Below are positions 1-8,527 of a stretch of DNA of 64,000 nucleotides, piece by piece. Within the stretch, counting starts at the first letter, position 1. Every line of letters begins with the position of its first letter. The notes under the pieces are model-generated. The model searched no databases. It saw only the letters and a program-made list of their open reading frames with translations, and was not told the origin of the DNA. A program made the translations under genes and the position numbers. Origin of the DNA: Halegenticoccus soli (lineage in GTDB: Archaea; Halobacteriota; Halobacteria; Halobacteriales; Haloferacaceae); assembly GCF_002844195.1 (NCBI RefSeq), contig NZ_PEND01000001.1:124001-188000 (forward strand). Reading direction: 5' to 3'.

Positions 1-722
1 GCAAGCTCCTCTTCGTCGGCCCGCCGGGGACCGGGAAGACGACGGTTTCGCGGGCGCTGGCGCACGAACTCGGCCTCCCGTTCGTCGAGGTGAAGCTGTC
101 GATGATCACGAGCCAGTACCTCGGCGAGACGGCGAAGAACGTCGAGAAGACCTTCGAGGTGGCGAAGCGGCTGTCGCCGTGCATCCTCTTCATCGACGAG
201 TTCGACTCCGTCGCGAAGACGCGCCGGAGCGACGAGCACGCCGCGCTGAAGCGGGCCGTCAACACCCTGCTGAAGAGCATCGACGACATCAGCCTCATCC
301 GCGACGACGTGCTCCTCATCGGCGCGACCAACCACCCGGACCAGCTCGACGCGGCGGCCTGGCGGCGCTTCGACGAGATCGTCAACTTCCCGAAGCCCGA
401 CCGGGGGATGCGCGCGGACATCCTGCGCGTCATCACGCGGGAGATGGACATCGCGGACTTCGATCCCGAGTCGGTGGCGGACCTGACCGAGGGGCTCACC
501 GGCAGCGACCTCCGCCTCGTGCTGCGGGAGGCGGTCCTCGAAGCGCTCACCGAGGGTCGGATGACCCTGACGCAGGAGGACATCCTCGACGCGGTCGCCG
601 ACTTCGAGGAGCGGGACAACCTGAAGAACATGGACATGATCGACGGCGAGGGCGCGGCCGTCGCGGGCGACGGCGGTTCGCACTCGCACGACGACGGACA
701 CGATCACGACCACGACCACTGA
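1..722 (+). CDS. AAA family ATPase, 3' part
   Basis: The reading frame is open from base 3, so the gene starts left of the window and only the AAA module and C-terminus are visible. Walker A (GPPGTGKT) is at bases 18-41, Walker B (CILFIDEFD) near 180-206, then the sensor-1 stretch LIGATNHPD and an AWRRFDE arginine region. The order is that of proteasomal/Cdc48-like AAA proteins, followed by a helical lid. The protein ends in an unusual histidine/aspartate-rich tail (HSHDDGHDHDHDH), which could bind metal. The PhnP-like gene starts 4 bases later, suggesting co-transcription. Substrate unknown. Confidence 0.9.
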   Translation, partial: KLLFVGPPGTGKTTVSRALAHELGLPFVEVKLSMITSQYLGETAKNVEKTFEVAKRLSPCILFIDEFDSVAKTRRSDEHAALKRAVNTLLKSIDDISLIRDDVLLIGATNHPDQLDAAAWRRFDEIVNFPKPDRGMRADILRVITREMDIADFDPESVADLTEGLTGSDLRLVLREAVLEALTEGRMTLTQEDILDAVADFEERDNLKNMDMIDGEGAAVAGDGGSHSHDDGHDHDHDH

Positions 723-726
723 GCCG

Positions 727-1551
727 ATGCGCGTCACGCTCCTCGGGACGGGGGACACGACCGGGACGCCGACCGTCGGCTGCGACTGCGACACCTGCGC
801 GGCGGCCCGCGAGCGCGGCGTCGAGCGCACGCGCTTTTCGGTCCACGTCGAGAACGAGCGGACGGGCGAGTCGCTCCTGATCGACGCGAGCCCCGACTTC
901 CGGTACCAGTTTCTGACCCGCGACGTCCCCCTGCCGGACGCCGCCCTCGTCACCCACGTCCACTTCGACCACCTCGACGGGCTGGGCAACGCCTACCGCG
1001 TGTTCGACGAGCTGCCCGTCTACGCGGCGGACGAGGTCGATCCGGCGACCGGCGAGAGCGTCGCCGACACGATCCGCCGGAAGTACGACTACCTCGACCG
1101 AATCACCGTCCGGGACCGAACGCCGCTAGAGCCGTTCCGCGCCTGCGGGTTCGACCTCACGCTCGTCCCCGTGGACCACCCGCCGCTCCTGTGCTACGGG
1201 CTCGCCGTCGAGGACCCCGAGACGGGCGCGAAGCTGTCGCTGTCGGGCGACACGAGCTACGGGATCCCCCGCGAGTCCCGCGACGCCCTGCGCGATCCCG
1301 ACCTCCTGCTCGCGGACGCGATCGTCCCGGCGTCGCTCTGCGAGTACCACCCAGCGGGCGGGAAGCACCGCGACGAGGACGGCGTGCCGCGGACGTTCGG
1401 CTCGAAGCACATGACCCGCGAGGGCGCGCTCTCGCTCGCGGACGAGCTCCGCGCGGCCGAGGTTCGGCTGGTCCACACCGCCCACTTCTACCCGGTCGAG
1501 GAGGCGTTCGCGGAGCCGCTGGCGGTGGACGGGGAGACGTTCGCGCTCTAG
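727..1551 (+). CDS. MBL-fold metallo-hydrolase, PhnP-like
   Basis: The 274-residue protein begins MRVTLLGTGDTTGTP and has the metallo-beta-lactamase signature HVHFDHLDG (about residues 78-86), with further His/Asp ligands in PVDHPP, SLSGDTSYG and HTAHFYP. An early CDCDTC cluster is typical of the PhnP branch, in which a structural zinc sits near the N-terminus. PhnP enzymes open cyclic phosphodiesters. No phosphonate genes are nearby, so the substrate is inferred only at the level of phosphodiesterase. It follows the AAA gene by 4 bases. Confidence 0.85.
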   Translation: MRVTLLGTGDTTGTPTVGCDCDTCAAARERGVERTRFSVHVENERTGESLLIDASPDFRYQFLTRDVPLPDAALVTHVHFDHLDGLGNAYRVFDELPVYAADEVDPATGESVADTIRRKYDYLDRITVRDRTPLEPFRACGFDLTLVPVDHPPLLCYGLAVEDPETGAKLSLSGDTSYGIPRESRDALRDPDLLLADAIVPASLCEYHPAGGKHRDEDGVPRTFGSKHMTREGALSLADELRAAEVRLVHTAHFYPVEEAFAEPLAVDGETFAL

Positions 1552-1606
1552 CGCGAGGGGGCACCGGGAGCGCCGGCGGGTCGCCGTTCCGCCGCCGCGT
1601 CGAGCG

Positions 1607-2563
1607 CTACGTGAACCGATCCAGCCCCGCCTGCCGTCGCGCCACGCCCGCGGGGTCGGCGACCCACGGCGAGCGCTCCTCGCGGATCGCGTCGAGGTCG
1701 ACGTCGGGCGGGTCGGCCGGCTCGAACGCCGGACACGAGGGGCCGCACTCGGTCCCGGGGTCGACGACCCGGCCGAAGTGGTCGCAGCGCGGCCGGCCGT
1801 CCGCCGTCGCCCGCGCCCTGGCGCACGCCGGAAGCTCGTCGGTGCGCCAGCCCTTCCCGTACGCGCGCTCGGCGATCCGGCGGCGCTTTCGCGCCTTCTC
1901 CCCGGCGCTCACGGCGGCGATCTCCGTCTCCAGCGGGCGCGCCTCGATCGGCTCGATGCCGGTTTCCCCGACCGGCAGCGCCGTCGCCTCGCGGATCACC
2001 TCGCGCTCGCCCGACGCGGGGTCGAACCGCCAGACGCCAACCTCCTCGGGGAGGCGGTTGAGGTGGGCGCGGGTGACGTAGCTCTCGGTGGCCAGGTACA
2101 CCTCGTCGAAGAGGGCGAGGCTCACGTCCGTCCGCAGTTGCCGTTCGAGGTCGCCCGGCGAACCGAGGTCGGGCTTGTTCTCGATCCCGACGAGCCGCGA
2201 GAACCAGTCGGGGTAGCGGACCGCCCGCCGGACGTACTCGCGGCCGCTCCGGCGCTCCGCCTCGAAGAAGCCAAGTTCGAGCGCCCGATCGGTGACCCGG
2301 CGGGCCGTGTCGGGGTGGCAGTCGAAGGCGTCCTTCCAGTAGACGGCGGAGCCGACGCCGACGTCGCTCTCGACGGCGAGCGGGGGGATCGTCTCCGCCG
2401 CGATGGCGGTCCGCTCGTCGAACTCGGGGCCGGGTTCGACGAGGCACACGTCGACGATTCGGCCGCCGGGCGCGGCCACGGCGGCGCCGAGCTGACGGGC
2501 GACGACGCCGTCGGTCGCCTCCTCCAGGTGCGCACAGAGCGCCAGCTCGAACGCGAACTCCAT
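1607..2563 (-). CDS. DUF5787-type haloarchaeal protein
   Basis: This 318-residue protein (start MEFAFELALCAHLEE) looks like the haloarchaeal DUF5787 family. Visible features are an early Cys10 followed by acidic residues, a middle region (RLVGIENKPDLG) that could be a nuclease-like E-x-K core, and a C-terminal cluster of four cysteines (residues about 250-282). One early and three or four late cysteines recall the iron-sulphur pinned PD-(D/E)xK nucleases such as Cas4, but this is only a pattern match. It converges with the upstream hydrolase gene, leaving 55 bases between. Confidence 0.75.
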   Translation of the reverse strand: MEFAFELALCAHLEEATDGVVARQLGAAVAAPGGRIVDVCLVEPGPEFDERTAIAAETIPPLAVESDVGVGSAVYWKDAFDCHPDTARRVTDRALELGFFEAERRSGREYVRRAVRYPDWFSRLVGIENKPDLGSPGDLERQLRTDVSLALFDEVYLATESYVTRAHLNRLPEEVGVWRFDPASGEREVIREATALPVGETGIEPIEARPLETEIAAVSAGEKARKRRRIAERAYGKGWRTDELPACARARATADGRPRCDHFGRVVDPGTECGPSCPAFEPADPPDVDLDAIREERSPWVADPAGVARRQAGLDRFT

Positions 2564-2735
2564 GGGCGACGGATGCGAGGGATCGCACGGGCAAAAGCGG
2601 CGCGGTCGACGCGGTTGCCGCCGATGCCGCTGACGCCGCCGCCGCTGGGGTCGACGGGAAGGTTCGGGAGGACGGTCGTGTAGTGTCGGAATATACAGGC
2701 AGCCCGGTTATCGACGACTGGCAGTTAGTGCAGTT

Positions 2736-2972
2736 GTGATACTCACGATCGTCGATGAAAACGGGGAGGACGGTCGCGTCGGCGCCGATCTGACGATCGA
2801 GGGCTACGAGGGGGAGTGGGAGGACGAGATCGCGGACCGCCTCGACGAGGTAGAAACGGCGCTCGGCGACCGCAGGGGGCGCGACTGCGCTCTCGACGGC
2901 CGGGGGGCCGTCAATCGGACCGCCATCTCGCTCTTCGGATCTCCGATCGTCCGGGTAGACGTGGAGTGGTGA
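2736..2972 (+). CDS. Small hypothetical protein (78 aa)
   Basis: GTG-started frame of 78 residues (MILTIVDENGEDGRVG). The composition is strongly acidic, as expected of a haloarchaeal protein, and the predicted pattern is a beta hairpin, a helix (EDEIADRLDEVETAL) and a final strand. I do not recognise the family. No neighbour shares its transcript: the DUF5787 gene is divergent and aIF2 gamma has its own promoter 280 bases on. The third-position GC of the frame supports coding. Confidence 0.5.
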   Translation: MILTIVDENGEDGRVGADLTIEGYEGEWEDEIADRLDEVETALGDRRGRDCALDGRGAVNRTAISLFGSPIVRVDVEW

Positions 2973-3224
2973 CGCCGGTCTTCTCCGACGCCTCCCGTCG
3001 ATTCGGTTCCCGCCGTCGCCTGGGCTCCACACGTCTCGCCGGGACGTGCGGCAGTTCCGCCGAGGCGACGCTGGCGCGTCCACCGGGTGGTACGGTATGA
3101 CCCCTCAGGGCGCGTCGCGTTGGGTGTGGTTTATCACCGGGGACCGTTTAATAGGGTACACTGATTCATCCATGAACGCTTCAGGGGACTTCTCTCTCCG
3201 TCTGCTCGCCAAAGCAGCAACTTT

Positions 3225-3270
3225 ATCACGCGCTCGGGGCGAACCCACCACAAGATTACTCTCAGGAGGT
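3225..3270 (+). promoter_or_regulatory. Promoter and strong Shine-Dalgarno of aIF2 gamma operon
   Basis: The TATA-like stretch AACTTTATC lies at about 3218-3226 and would start transcription near 3250. CAGGAGGTCA at 3263-3272 is a near-perfect Shine-Dalgarno site immediately before ATG 3273. The bulk of 2973-3224 holds no gene that I can see, apart from a second TATA-like TTTAATAGG near 3146. Confidence 0.6.
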
Positions 3271-3272
3271 CA

Positions 3273-4505
3273 ATGGTGACGGAAAACCCACAACAACCGG
3301 AGGTGAACATCGGACTCGTCGGCCACGTCGACCACGGGAAGACGACGCTGGTCCAGGCCCTGAGCGGGTCGTGGACCGACCAGCACTCGGAGGAGATGAA
3401 GCGCGGCATCTCCATCCGCCTGGGATACGCCGACGCGACGTTCCGGAAGTGTCCGGGGCTCGACGAGCCCAAGTGTTACACCGTGGAGGAGACCTGTCCG
3501 GACGGATCGGAGAGCGAACCGCTGCGAACGGTGTCGTTCGTCGACGCGCCGGGACACGAGACGCTGATGGCGACGATGCTGTCGGGCGCGGCGCTGATGG
3601 ACGGCGCGGTGCTCGTCGTGAGCGCCACCGAGGACGTGCCGCAGGCGCAGACGGAAGAGCACCTGATGGCGCTCGACATCATCGGGATCGAGAACATCGT
3701 CGTCGCGCAGAACAAGATCGACCTGGTCGACCGCGATCGAGCGGTCGAGAACTACCGGCAGATCCAGGAGTTCGTCGAGGGAACGGTCGCCGAGGGCGCG
3801 CCGATCGTCCCGGTCAGCGCGGGCCAGAACGTCAACATGGATCTCCTCATCCAGGCGATCGAAGCGGAGATCCCGACGCCCGACCGCGCCGAGGCTGACG
3901 TCCCCCGCATGTTCGTCGCCCGGAGCTTCGACATCAACCGCCCGGGGACGACCTGGGAGGATCTCACCGGCGGCGTCATCGGCGGCAGCCTGGTCGAGGG
4001 GAAGCTGACCGTCGGCGACGAACTCGAACTCCGCCCCGGACGCGAGGTGGAGGAGGGCGGCCAGTCGGAGTGGCAGCCGATCCGGACCTCGGTGCGGTCG
4101 CTGCAGGCGGGCGGCCGGCAGGTCGACGAGGTCAGCCCCGGCGGGCTGCTCGGCGTCGGCACCGGACTCGACCCGAGCCTGACGAAGGGCGACGCCCTCG
4201 CCGGGCAGGTCGCGGGCGAGCCGGGGACGCTCCCGCCGACGTGGAACGCGTTCGAGATGGAGGTCGACCTCCTCGACCGCGTCGTCGGGGGCGACAGCGA
4301 AATCGAGGACATTTCGACCGGCGAGCCGCTGATGCTGACCGTCGGCACGGCGACGACCGTCGGCGCGGTGACGAGCGCTCGAAGCGGCGAGTGCGAGGTC
4401 CGACTGAAGCGCCCCGTCTGCGCCGAGCCGGGCGCGAAGATCGCGATCAACCGCCGGGTCGGCGCGCGCTGGCGGCTCATCGGCATCGGGACGCTCAAGG
4501 ACTGA
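3273..4505 (+). CDS. eif2g: Translation initiation factor aIF2 subunit gamma
   Basis: This 410-residue GTPase delivers initiator tRNA to the small ribosomal subunit as part of aIF2. G1 is GHVDHGKTT near residue 16, G3 is DAPGHE, G4 is NKID. The knuckle with cysteines ([12 protein letters not shown], then ETC) is typical of eIF2 gamma. Domains 2 and 3 follow as beta barrels and the protein ends GIGTLKD as in archaeal homologues. The start is fixed by the Shine-Dalgarno site. It heads the cluster PIN protein, Rpo7, Spt4, dephospho-CoA kinase. Confidence 0.98.
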   Translation: MVTENPQQPEVNIGLVGHVDHGKTTLVQALSGSWTDQHSEEMKRGISIRLGYADATFRKCPGLDEPKCYTVEETCPDGSESEPLRTVSFVDAPGHETLMATMLSGAALMDGAVLVVSATEDVPQAQTEEHLMALDIIGIENIVVAQNKIDLVDRDRAVENYRQIQEFVEGTVAEGAPIVPVSAGQNVNMDLLIQAIEAEIPTPDRAEADVPRMFVARSFDINRPGTTWEDLTGGVIGGSLVEGKLTVGDELELRPGREVEEGGQSEWQPIRTSVRSLQAGGRQVDEVSPGGLLGVGTGLDPSLTKGDALAGQVAGEPGTLPPTWNAFEMEVDLLDRVVGGDSEIEDISTGEPLMLTVGTATTVGAVTSARSGECEVRLKRPVCAEPGAKIAINRRVGARWRLIGIGTLKD

Positions 4506-4509
4506 GCGG

Positions 4510-4908
4510 ATGGTCGTCGTCGTCATGGACACCAACGCGCTGATGATGCCGGTCGAACTCGGCGTGCGCGTGTTCGAGGAGCTCGACAGGGTCCTCGGCC
4601 TCCCGGCGGACGGGTACGAGCTCGTCGCGCCGCGCGCGGTCGTCGAGGAACTGGAGGCGCTCGCGGCGGGGAGCCGCGGGGAGGAGGGCGTCGCCGCGCG
4701 CGTCGGGGCGGACCTGGGGGCGGAGCGCTGTCGAACCGTCGAGACGGAGGCATCGTACGCGGACGACGCCGTCGTCGAACTCGCGGAACGGGGCGAGTGC
4801 GACTACGTCGTCACGAACGACCGGCCCCTTCGGGACCGCGTGCTCGAACGCGGCGTTCGAGTAATCGGTATAAGGGGCCGGAACAGATTGCACATCACAG
4901 AACCATAG
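4510..4908 (+). CDS. PIN domain protein
   Basis: The 132-residue PIN-fold protein has the first acidic residue in MDTNALM (D7), then VVEELEAL, the ADDAVVELA stretch and TNDRPLRDRV, which give the four acidic positions of the fold. PIN proteins are magnesium-dependent RNases. The conserved position between aIF2 gamma (4 bases upstream) and Rpo7 (1 base downstream) suggests a housekeeping role in rRNA or tRNA processing rather than a toxin, but the substrate is not known. Confidence 0.85.
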   Translation: MVVVVMDTNALMMPVELGVRVFEELDRVLGLPADGYELVAPRAVVEELEALAAGSRGEEGVAARVGADLGAERCRTVETEASYADDAVVELAERGECDYVVTNDRPLRDRVLERGVRVIGIRGRNRLHITEP

Positions 4909-4909
4909 C

Positions 4910-5482
4910 ATGTACAAGAGGGTACGACTCAAGGACACGGTCGAAGTTCCGCCGCGGCACCTGGCGGACGTGACCAACGAGCGGGTCAAGCACCTGCTCC
5001 AGGACAAGCTGGAGGGTCGCATGGACGAGGAAGTCGGCAGCGTCGTGAGCGTGATCGAGGTTCACGACATCGGGGAGGGGTCCGTGCTCCCGAACCGCCC
5101 CGGCGTCTACTACGAGGCGGAGTTCGACGCCATCACGTTCGACCCGCAGATGCAGGAGGTCGTCGACGGCACCGTCGTCGAGGTGGTCGAGTTCGGCGCG
5201 TTCGTCGGCATCGGGCCCGTGGACGGCCTGCTCCACGTCTCGCAGATCTCCGACGAGTACCTCGCGTACGACGGGGAGAACCAGCAGCTCGCGTCGACGG
5301 AGTCGAACCAGACGCTCGGCGTCGACGACCCCGTCCGGGTGCGGATCGTCACGAAGAGCATCGACGAGCGCAACCCGCGCGACAGCAAGATCGGGCTCAC
5401 GGCGAAACAGCCCGGACTCGGCAAGCACGGCTGGCTCCGCGCCGAGCGCGAGGAGCGCCAGGCGACCACGGAGGGCGACTGA
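4910..5482 (+). CDS. rpo7: RNA polymerase subunit Rpo7 (E')
   Basis: 190-residue archaeal Rpb7 homologue. The N-terminal tip domain (MYKRVRLKDTVEVPP to about residue 80) contacts the polymerase core, and the C-terminal S1/OB domain begins at DGTVVEVVEFGAFVGIGPVDG and continues with LLHVSQIS. With Rpo4 it forms the stalk that binds nascent RNA and aids promoter opening. It is translationally linked to the next gene: TGATG, with the stop and the Spt4 start sharing a base. Confidence 0.97.
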   Translation: MYKRVRLKDTVEVPPRHLADVTNERVKHLLQDKLEGRMDEEVGSVVSVIEVHDIGEGSVLPNRPGVYYEAEFDAITFDPQMQEVVDGTVVEVVEFGAFVGIGPVDGLLHVSQISDEYLAYDGENQQLASTESNQTLGVDDPVRVRIVTKSIDERNPRDSKIGLTAKQPGLGKHGWLRAEREERQATTEGD

Positions 5483-5679
5483 TGGCGAAGAAACGGCTCG
5501 CCTGCCGTGAGTGCCACTACGTCAACGAACTCGACGCCACGACCTGTACGAACTGCGGCTCCTCCAGCCTGACCGAGGACTGGGCCGGCTACGTGATCAT
5601 CACGCACCCGGAGACGAGCGAGATCGCGGTCGAGATGAAGGTCGACGAACCCGGCGGCTACGCGCTCAAGGTCAGGTAA
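5482..5679 (+). CDS. spt4: Transcription elongation factor Spt4 (RpoE2)
   Basis: 65-residue protein with one zinc ribbon: C8, C11, C22 and C25 in ACRECHY and TCTNCGSS. Spt4 pairs with Spt5 (NusG) and bridges the polymerase clamp for processive elongation. The length and the WAGYVIITHPETSEIA core match archaeal Spt4. It overlaps Rpo7 by one base and is followed 3 bases later by the kinase gene. Confidence 0.96.
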   Translation: MAKKRLACRECHYVNELDATTCTNCGSSSLTEDWAGYVIITHPETSEIAVEMKVDEPGGYALKVR

Positions 5680-5682
5680 CCG

Positions 5683-6240
5683 ATGCTTCGCCTGCCCGAG
5701 GACCTCCGGGCCGCCTTCAGGGAGCCGCTCGGGCGCGTCTACGAGGACCCGGCGACGCTGCTCCGCGCCGTCGAGTCGGCGAGCGACGAGCACGGCGACG
5801 GCGCGGGCGGCCCGCTCGTCGCCGTCGGCGACGTGGTCACGTACCACCTCAGGCGGGCCGACCGCGACCCGGACGTGGCCGTCATCGACGGGAAGACGAA
5901 GCGTCGCGAGGTGACGGACGAGGTGCGCGCGACGCTCGAAGGCGACAACCCCCGGATCGAGGTCGAAAACCCGCCCGCGACGCTCTCCGCCGAACTGCTG
6001 CGCGCGCTCCGGGAGGCGCTCGATTCGGGCGAACCCACCGTGATCCTCGTCGAGGGGGAGGAGGACCTCGCAACGCTGCCCGCGATCGTCGCCGCCCCGC
6101 GCGGCGCGAGCGTCGTCTACGGCCAGCCCGACGAGGGGATGGTGCACGTGCCCGTCACCGACGAGACGGTCGCGGAGGCGCGCGAGCTCCTCTCGCGGAT
6201 GGACGGTGACGCCGACGCCGCGCTCGACCTCCTGGCCTGA
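5683..6240 (+). CDS. GTP-dependent dephospho-CoA kinase (DUF359)
   Basis: 185-residue member of the DUF359 family, the archaeal enzyme for the last step of coenzyme A synthesis, using GTP. Seen in the sequence are the start LRLPEDLRAAFREPLG, the VVTYHLRRADRDPDVAVIDG region, the KTKR basic patch and IEVENPPATLS, then VILVEGEEDL and a C-terminal YGQPDEGMV, all characteristic of the family. Its place between Spt4 and S24e is a known archaeal arrangement. Confidence 0.95.
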   Translation: MLRLPEDLRAAFREPLGRVYEDPATLLRAVESASDEHGDGAGGPLVAVGDVVTYHLRRADRDPDVAVIDGKTKRREVTDEVRATLEGDNPRIEVENPPATLSAELLRALREALDSGEPTVILVEGEEDLATLPAIVAAPRGASVVYGQPDEGMVHVPVTDETVAEARELLSRMDGDADAALDLLA

Positions 6241-6411
6241 CGCGACCCAGCTGCGCGAACGGCTCCGTCGACCGAGTCGACGGTCGGTCGACCGGGCCGC
6301 GGACGGCCGCCCGTCGCCTCGGACGGGACGGCGCTCCGCCGGCCTTCGCCCGCGTCTCGCCCCTTCGAAATCCTTTTACTTGCTTCGGCGGGAGTTAGGT
6401 GTAACTGAACC

Positions 6412-6729
6412 ATGGACATCGAGATCATCGAGGAAGAGGAGAACCCCATGTTGCACAGGTCGGACGTCCGCTTCGAGATCGTCCACGACGACGCGACGCC
6501 GTCGCGCCTGCAGGTCCGCGACAGCCTCGCGGCGAAGCTGAACAAGGCGTCCGACGAGGTCGTCGTCCACGAACTCGACACCAAGTTCGGCATGCGAAAG
6601 ACGGTCGGCTACGCGAAGGTGTACGAGAGCTCCGAGTTCGCCCGCGACGTCGAACAGGAGTACATGCTCGAGCGCAACAAGATCAACGCGGACGACGCGG
6701 ACGCCGACGCCGAAGCCGAAGAGGCGTAA
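6412..6729 (+). CDS. rps24e: 30S ribosomal protein S24e
   Basis: 105 residues, opening MDIEIIEEEENPMLHRSDV with the RFEIVHDDATPSR and VVVHELDTKFGMRKTVGYAKVY motifs of S24e, and ending in a long acidic Ala/Asp/Glu tail typical of halophiles. A TATA-like CCTTTTACTT at about 6370-6379 would start transcription near 6400, a few bases before the ATG. In the haloarchaea I know, S27ae usually comes next. Here the Kae1-Bud32 gene starts 9 bases later instead. Confidence 0.96.
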   Translation: MDIEIIEEEENPMLHRSDVRFEIVHDDATPSRLQVRDSLAAKLNKASDEVVVHELDTKFGMRKTVGYAKVYESSEFARDVEQEYMLERNKINADDADADAEAEEA

Positions 6730-6737
6730 CCCGCCGA

Positions 6738-8396
6738 ATGCGCGTTCTCGGTATCGAGGGCACAGCGTGGGCTGCGAGCGCGGCCGTGTTCGAACGCGAG
6801 CGCGACGAGCGCTCGAACGCGGGCCGGCTCGCGTCGCGCCCGGACGCCGCCTCCGAGACCGAGTCCGACGATCTCTTCATCGTCTCAGACCCGTACCAGC
6901 CGGACAGCGGCGGCATTCACCCCCGCGAGGCCGCAGAGCACATGGCCGAGGCCGTCCCCCGCGTCGTCTCGGAGGCGATGGAACACGCCGCGGCAGCCCG
7001 CGACGGCGACGGGCCGCCCGTGGACGCAGTCGCCTTCTCCCGCGGCCCCGGGCTCGGCCCCTGCCTGCGCATCGTCGCCACGGCCGCGCGGGCGCTCGCC
7101 CTGTCGCTCGACGTGCCGCTCGTCGGCGTCAACCACATGGTCGCCCACCTGGAGATCGGCCGGTACCGATCGGGGTTCGAATCGCCCGTCTGCCTCAACG
7201 CCTCGGGGGCGAACGCCCACCTGCTCGGCTACCACAACGGTCGGTACCGCGTCCTCGGCGAGACGATGGACACGGGCGTCGGCAACGCCATCGACAAGTT
7301 CACGCGCCACGTCGGCTGGACCCACCCCGGCGGCCCGAAGGTCGAGGAGGCGGCGACGGGCGGCGGGTACATCGACCTCCCGTACGTCGTGAAGGGGATG
7401 GACTTCTCGTTCTCGGGGATCATGAGCGCCGCGAAGGAGGCCTACGACGAGGGCGAAGCGATCGAGGACGTCTGCTTCTCCCTCCAGGAGCACGTCTTCG
7501 GGATGCTGACCGAGGTGTCGGAGCGGGCGCTGTCGCTCACCGGCACCGACGAACTCGTCCTCGGCGGCGGCGTCGGGCAGAACGCGCGCCTCCGGGAGAT
7601 GCTCGCCGAGATGTGCGAGGAGCGGGGGGCGGCGTTTTACGCTCCCGAACCGCGCCTGCTCCGCGACAACGCCGGGATGATCGCCGTCCTCGGCGCGCGG
7701 ATGTTCGAGGCCGGCGACGCGATCGCCGTCGAGGACTCCGCGGTGGACCCGAACTTCCGGCCGGACCAGGTTCCCGTCACGTGGCGCGGCGACGCGGAGT
7801 CGGTCGCCCGGACGGGCCCGAACGACGGCGCGCTCAGGGGCGCGGAGGCGACCGTCGAGTTCGCGGGCGACCGCGTGCTCAAGCGCCGCCTCCCGAAGTC
7901 GTACCGCCACCCCGAACTCGACGCGCGCCTGCGCCGCGAGCGGACGGTCGCCGAGGCGCGCCTGACGAGCGAGGCGCGCCGGGCCGGCGTGCCGACGCCG
8001 CTCGTCCGGGACGTCGATCTGCGGGAGGCGACGATCGCGTTCCAGCGCGTCGGCGACGCGGACCTCGCGGAGGCGCTCACCGACGATCGGGCCGCGGCCG
8101 TCGGGCGGCACCTGGCGGCGCTGCACCGCGCGGGGATCGTCCACGGCGACCCGACGACCCGGAACGCGCGCGTGGGGGAGGCGCGGACGTTCCTCATCGA
8201 CTTCGGCCTCGGGTACCACACGGGTCACGTCGAGGATCACGCGATGGACCTGCACGTCTTCGAGCAGAGCGTCGAGGGGACGGCGGACGACCCCGATCCC
8301 CTCGTCGAGGCGTTCGAGGACGCCTACGCGGACGCCGACCCGGCGGCGGTGCTCGACCGCCTGCGCGAGATCGAAGGGCGGGGCCGGTACCAGTGA
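6738..8396 (+). CDS. KEOPS subunit Kae1-Bud32 fusion
   Basis: 552 residues. Residues 1 to about 345 are Kae1/TsaD, the threonylcarbamoyl transferase that makes t6A37 of tRNA: ASHK fold, metal motif NHMVAHLEIG, and VLGGGVGQNARL near the end. Residues about 370-552 are the Bud32 atypical kinase: LKRRLPKSYRHPELD, then HGDPTTRNAR (catalytic loop) and FLIDFGLGYH (DFG-like). Kae1 carries a charged insertion near residues 22-45. The fusion is usual in haloarchaea. It follows S24e by 9 bases. Confidence 0.97.
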   Translation: MRVLGIEGTAWAASAAVFERERDERSNAGRLASRPDAASETESDDLFIVSDPYQPDSGGIHPREAAEHMAEAVPRVVSEAMEHAAAARDGDGPPVDAVAFSRGPGLGPCLRIVATAARALALSLDVPLVGVNHMVAHLEIGRYRSGFESPVCLNASGANAHLLGYHNGRYRVLGETMDTGVGNAIDKFTRHVGWTHPGGPKVEEAATGGGYIDLPYVVKGMDFSFSGIMSAAKEAYDEGEAIEDVCFSLQEHVFGMLTEVSERALSLTGTDELVLGGGVGQNARLREMLAEMCEERGAAFYAPEPRLLRDNAGMIAVLGARMFEAGDAIAVEDSAVDPNFRPDQVPVTWRGDAESVARTGPNDGALRGAEATVEFAGDRVLKRRLPKSYRHPELDARLRRERTVAEARLTSEARRAGVPTPLVRDVDLREATIAFQRVGDADLAEALTDDRAAAVGRHLAALHRAGIVHGDPTTRNARVGEARTFLIDFGLGYHTGHVEDHAMDLHVFEQSVEGTADDPDPLVEAFEDAYADADPAAVLDRLREIEGRGRYQ

Positions 8397-8402
8397 CATC
8401 CT

Positions 8403-8422
8403 CCCCGGCGTAAACGCCGGTC
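8403..8422 (+). repeat. GC hairpin after Kae1-Bud32
   Basis: CCGGCG-TAAA-CGCCGG at 8405-8420 is a perfect 6-base stem directly after the stop codon, preceded by ACATCCTCC. The sequence resembles the subterminal hairpins of haloarchaeal IS200/IS605 elements, but no transposase is nearby. It could equally be a simple transcript-end hairpin. Confidence 0.45.
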
Positions 8423-8496
8423 GCGGAACGCCGAAACCGCGGGTGCCGGCCGCGGACCCGTCTCCGGATTCGGGACGGACAGTCAGCAGCCAAAAC

Positions 8497-8527
8497 AATT
8501 TATCCCATGCGGGTGTACCAGTCGGAC
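8497..8527 (+). promoter_or_regulatory. Promoter for the 91-aa DUF5808-like gene
   Basis: CAATTTATC at 8496-8504 is a TATA box. Transcription about 25 bases on would begin at the ATG at 8528, giving a leaderless message. The ATG at 8507 is too close to the box to be used. Confidence 0.6.

Noticed and set aside
1548-3083. Long minus-strand frame of 511 residues
   Set aside because: It is Arg/Pro-rich and overlaps the DUF5787 gene, whose frame has the acidic composition of haloarchaeal proteins.
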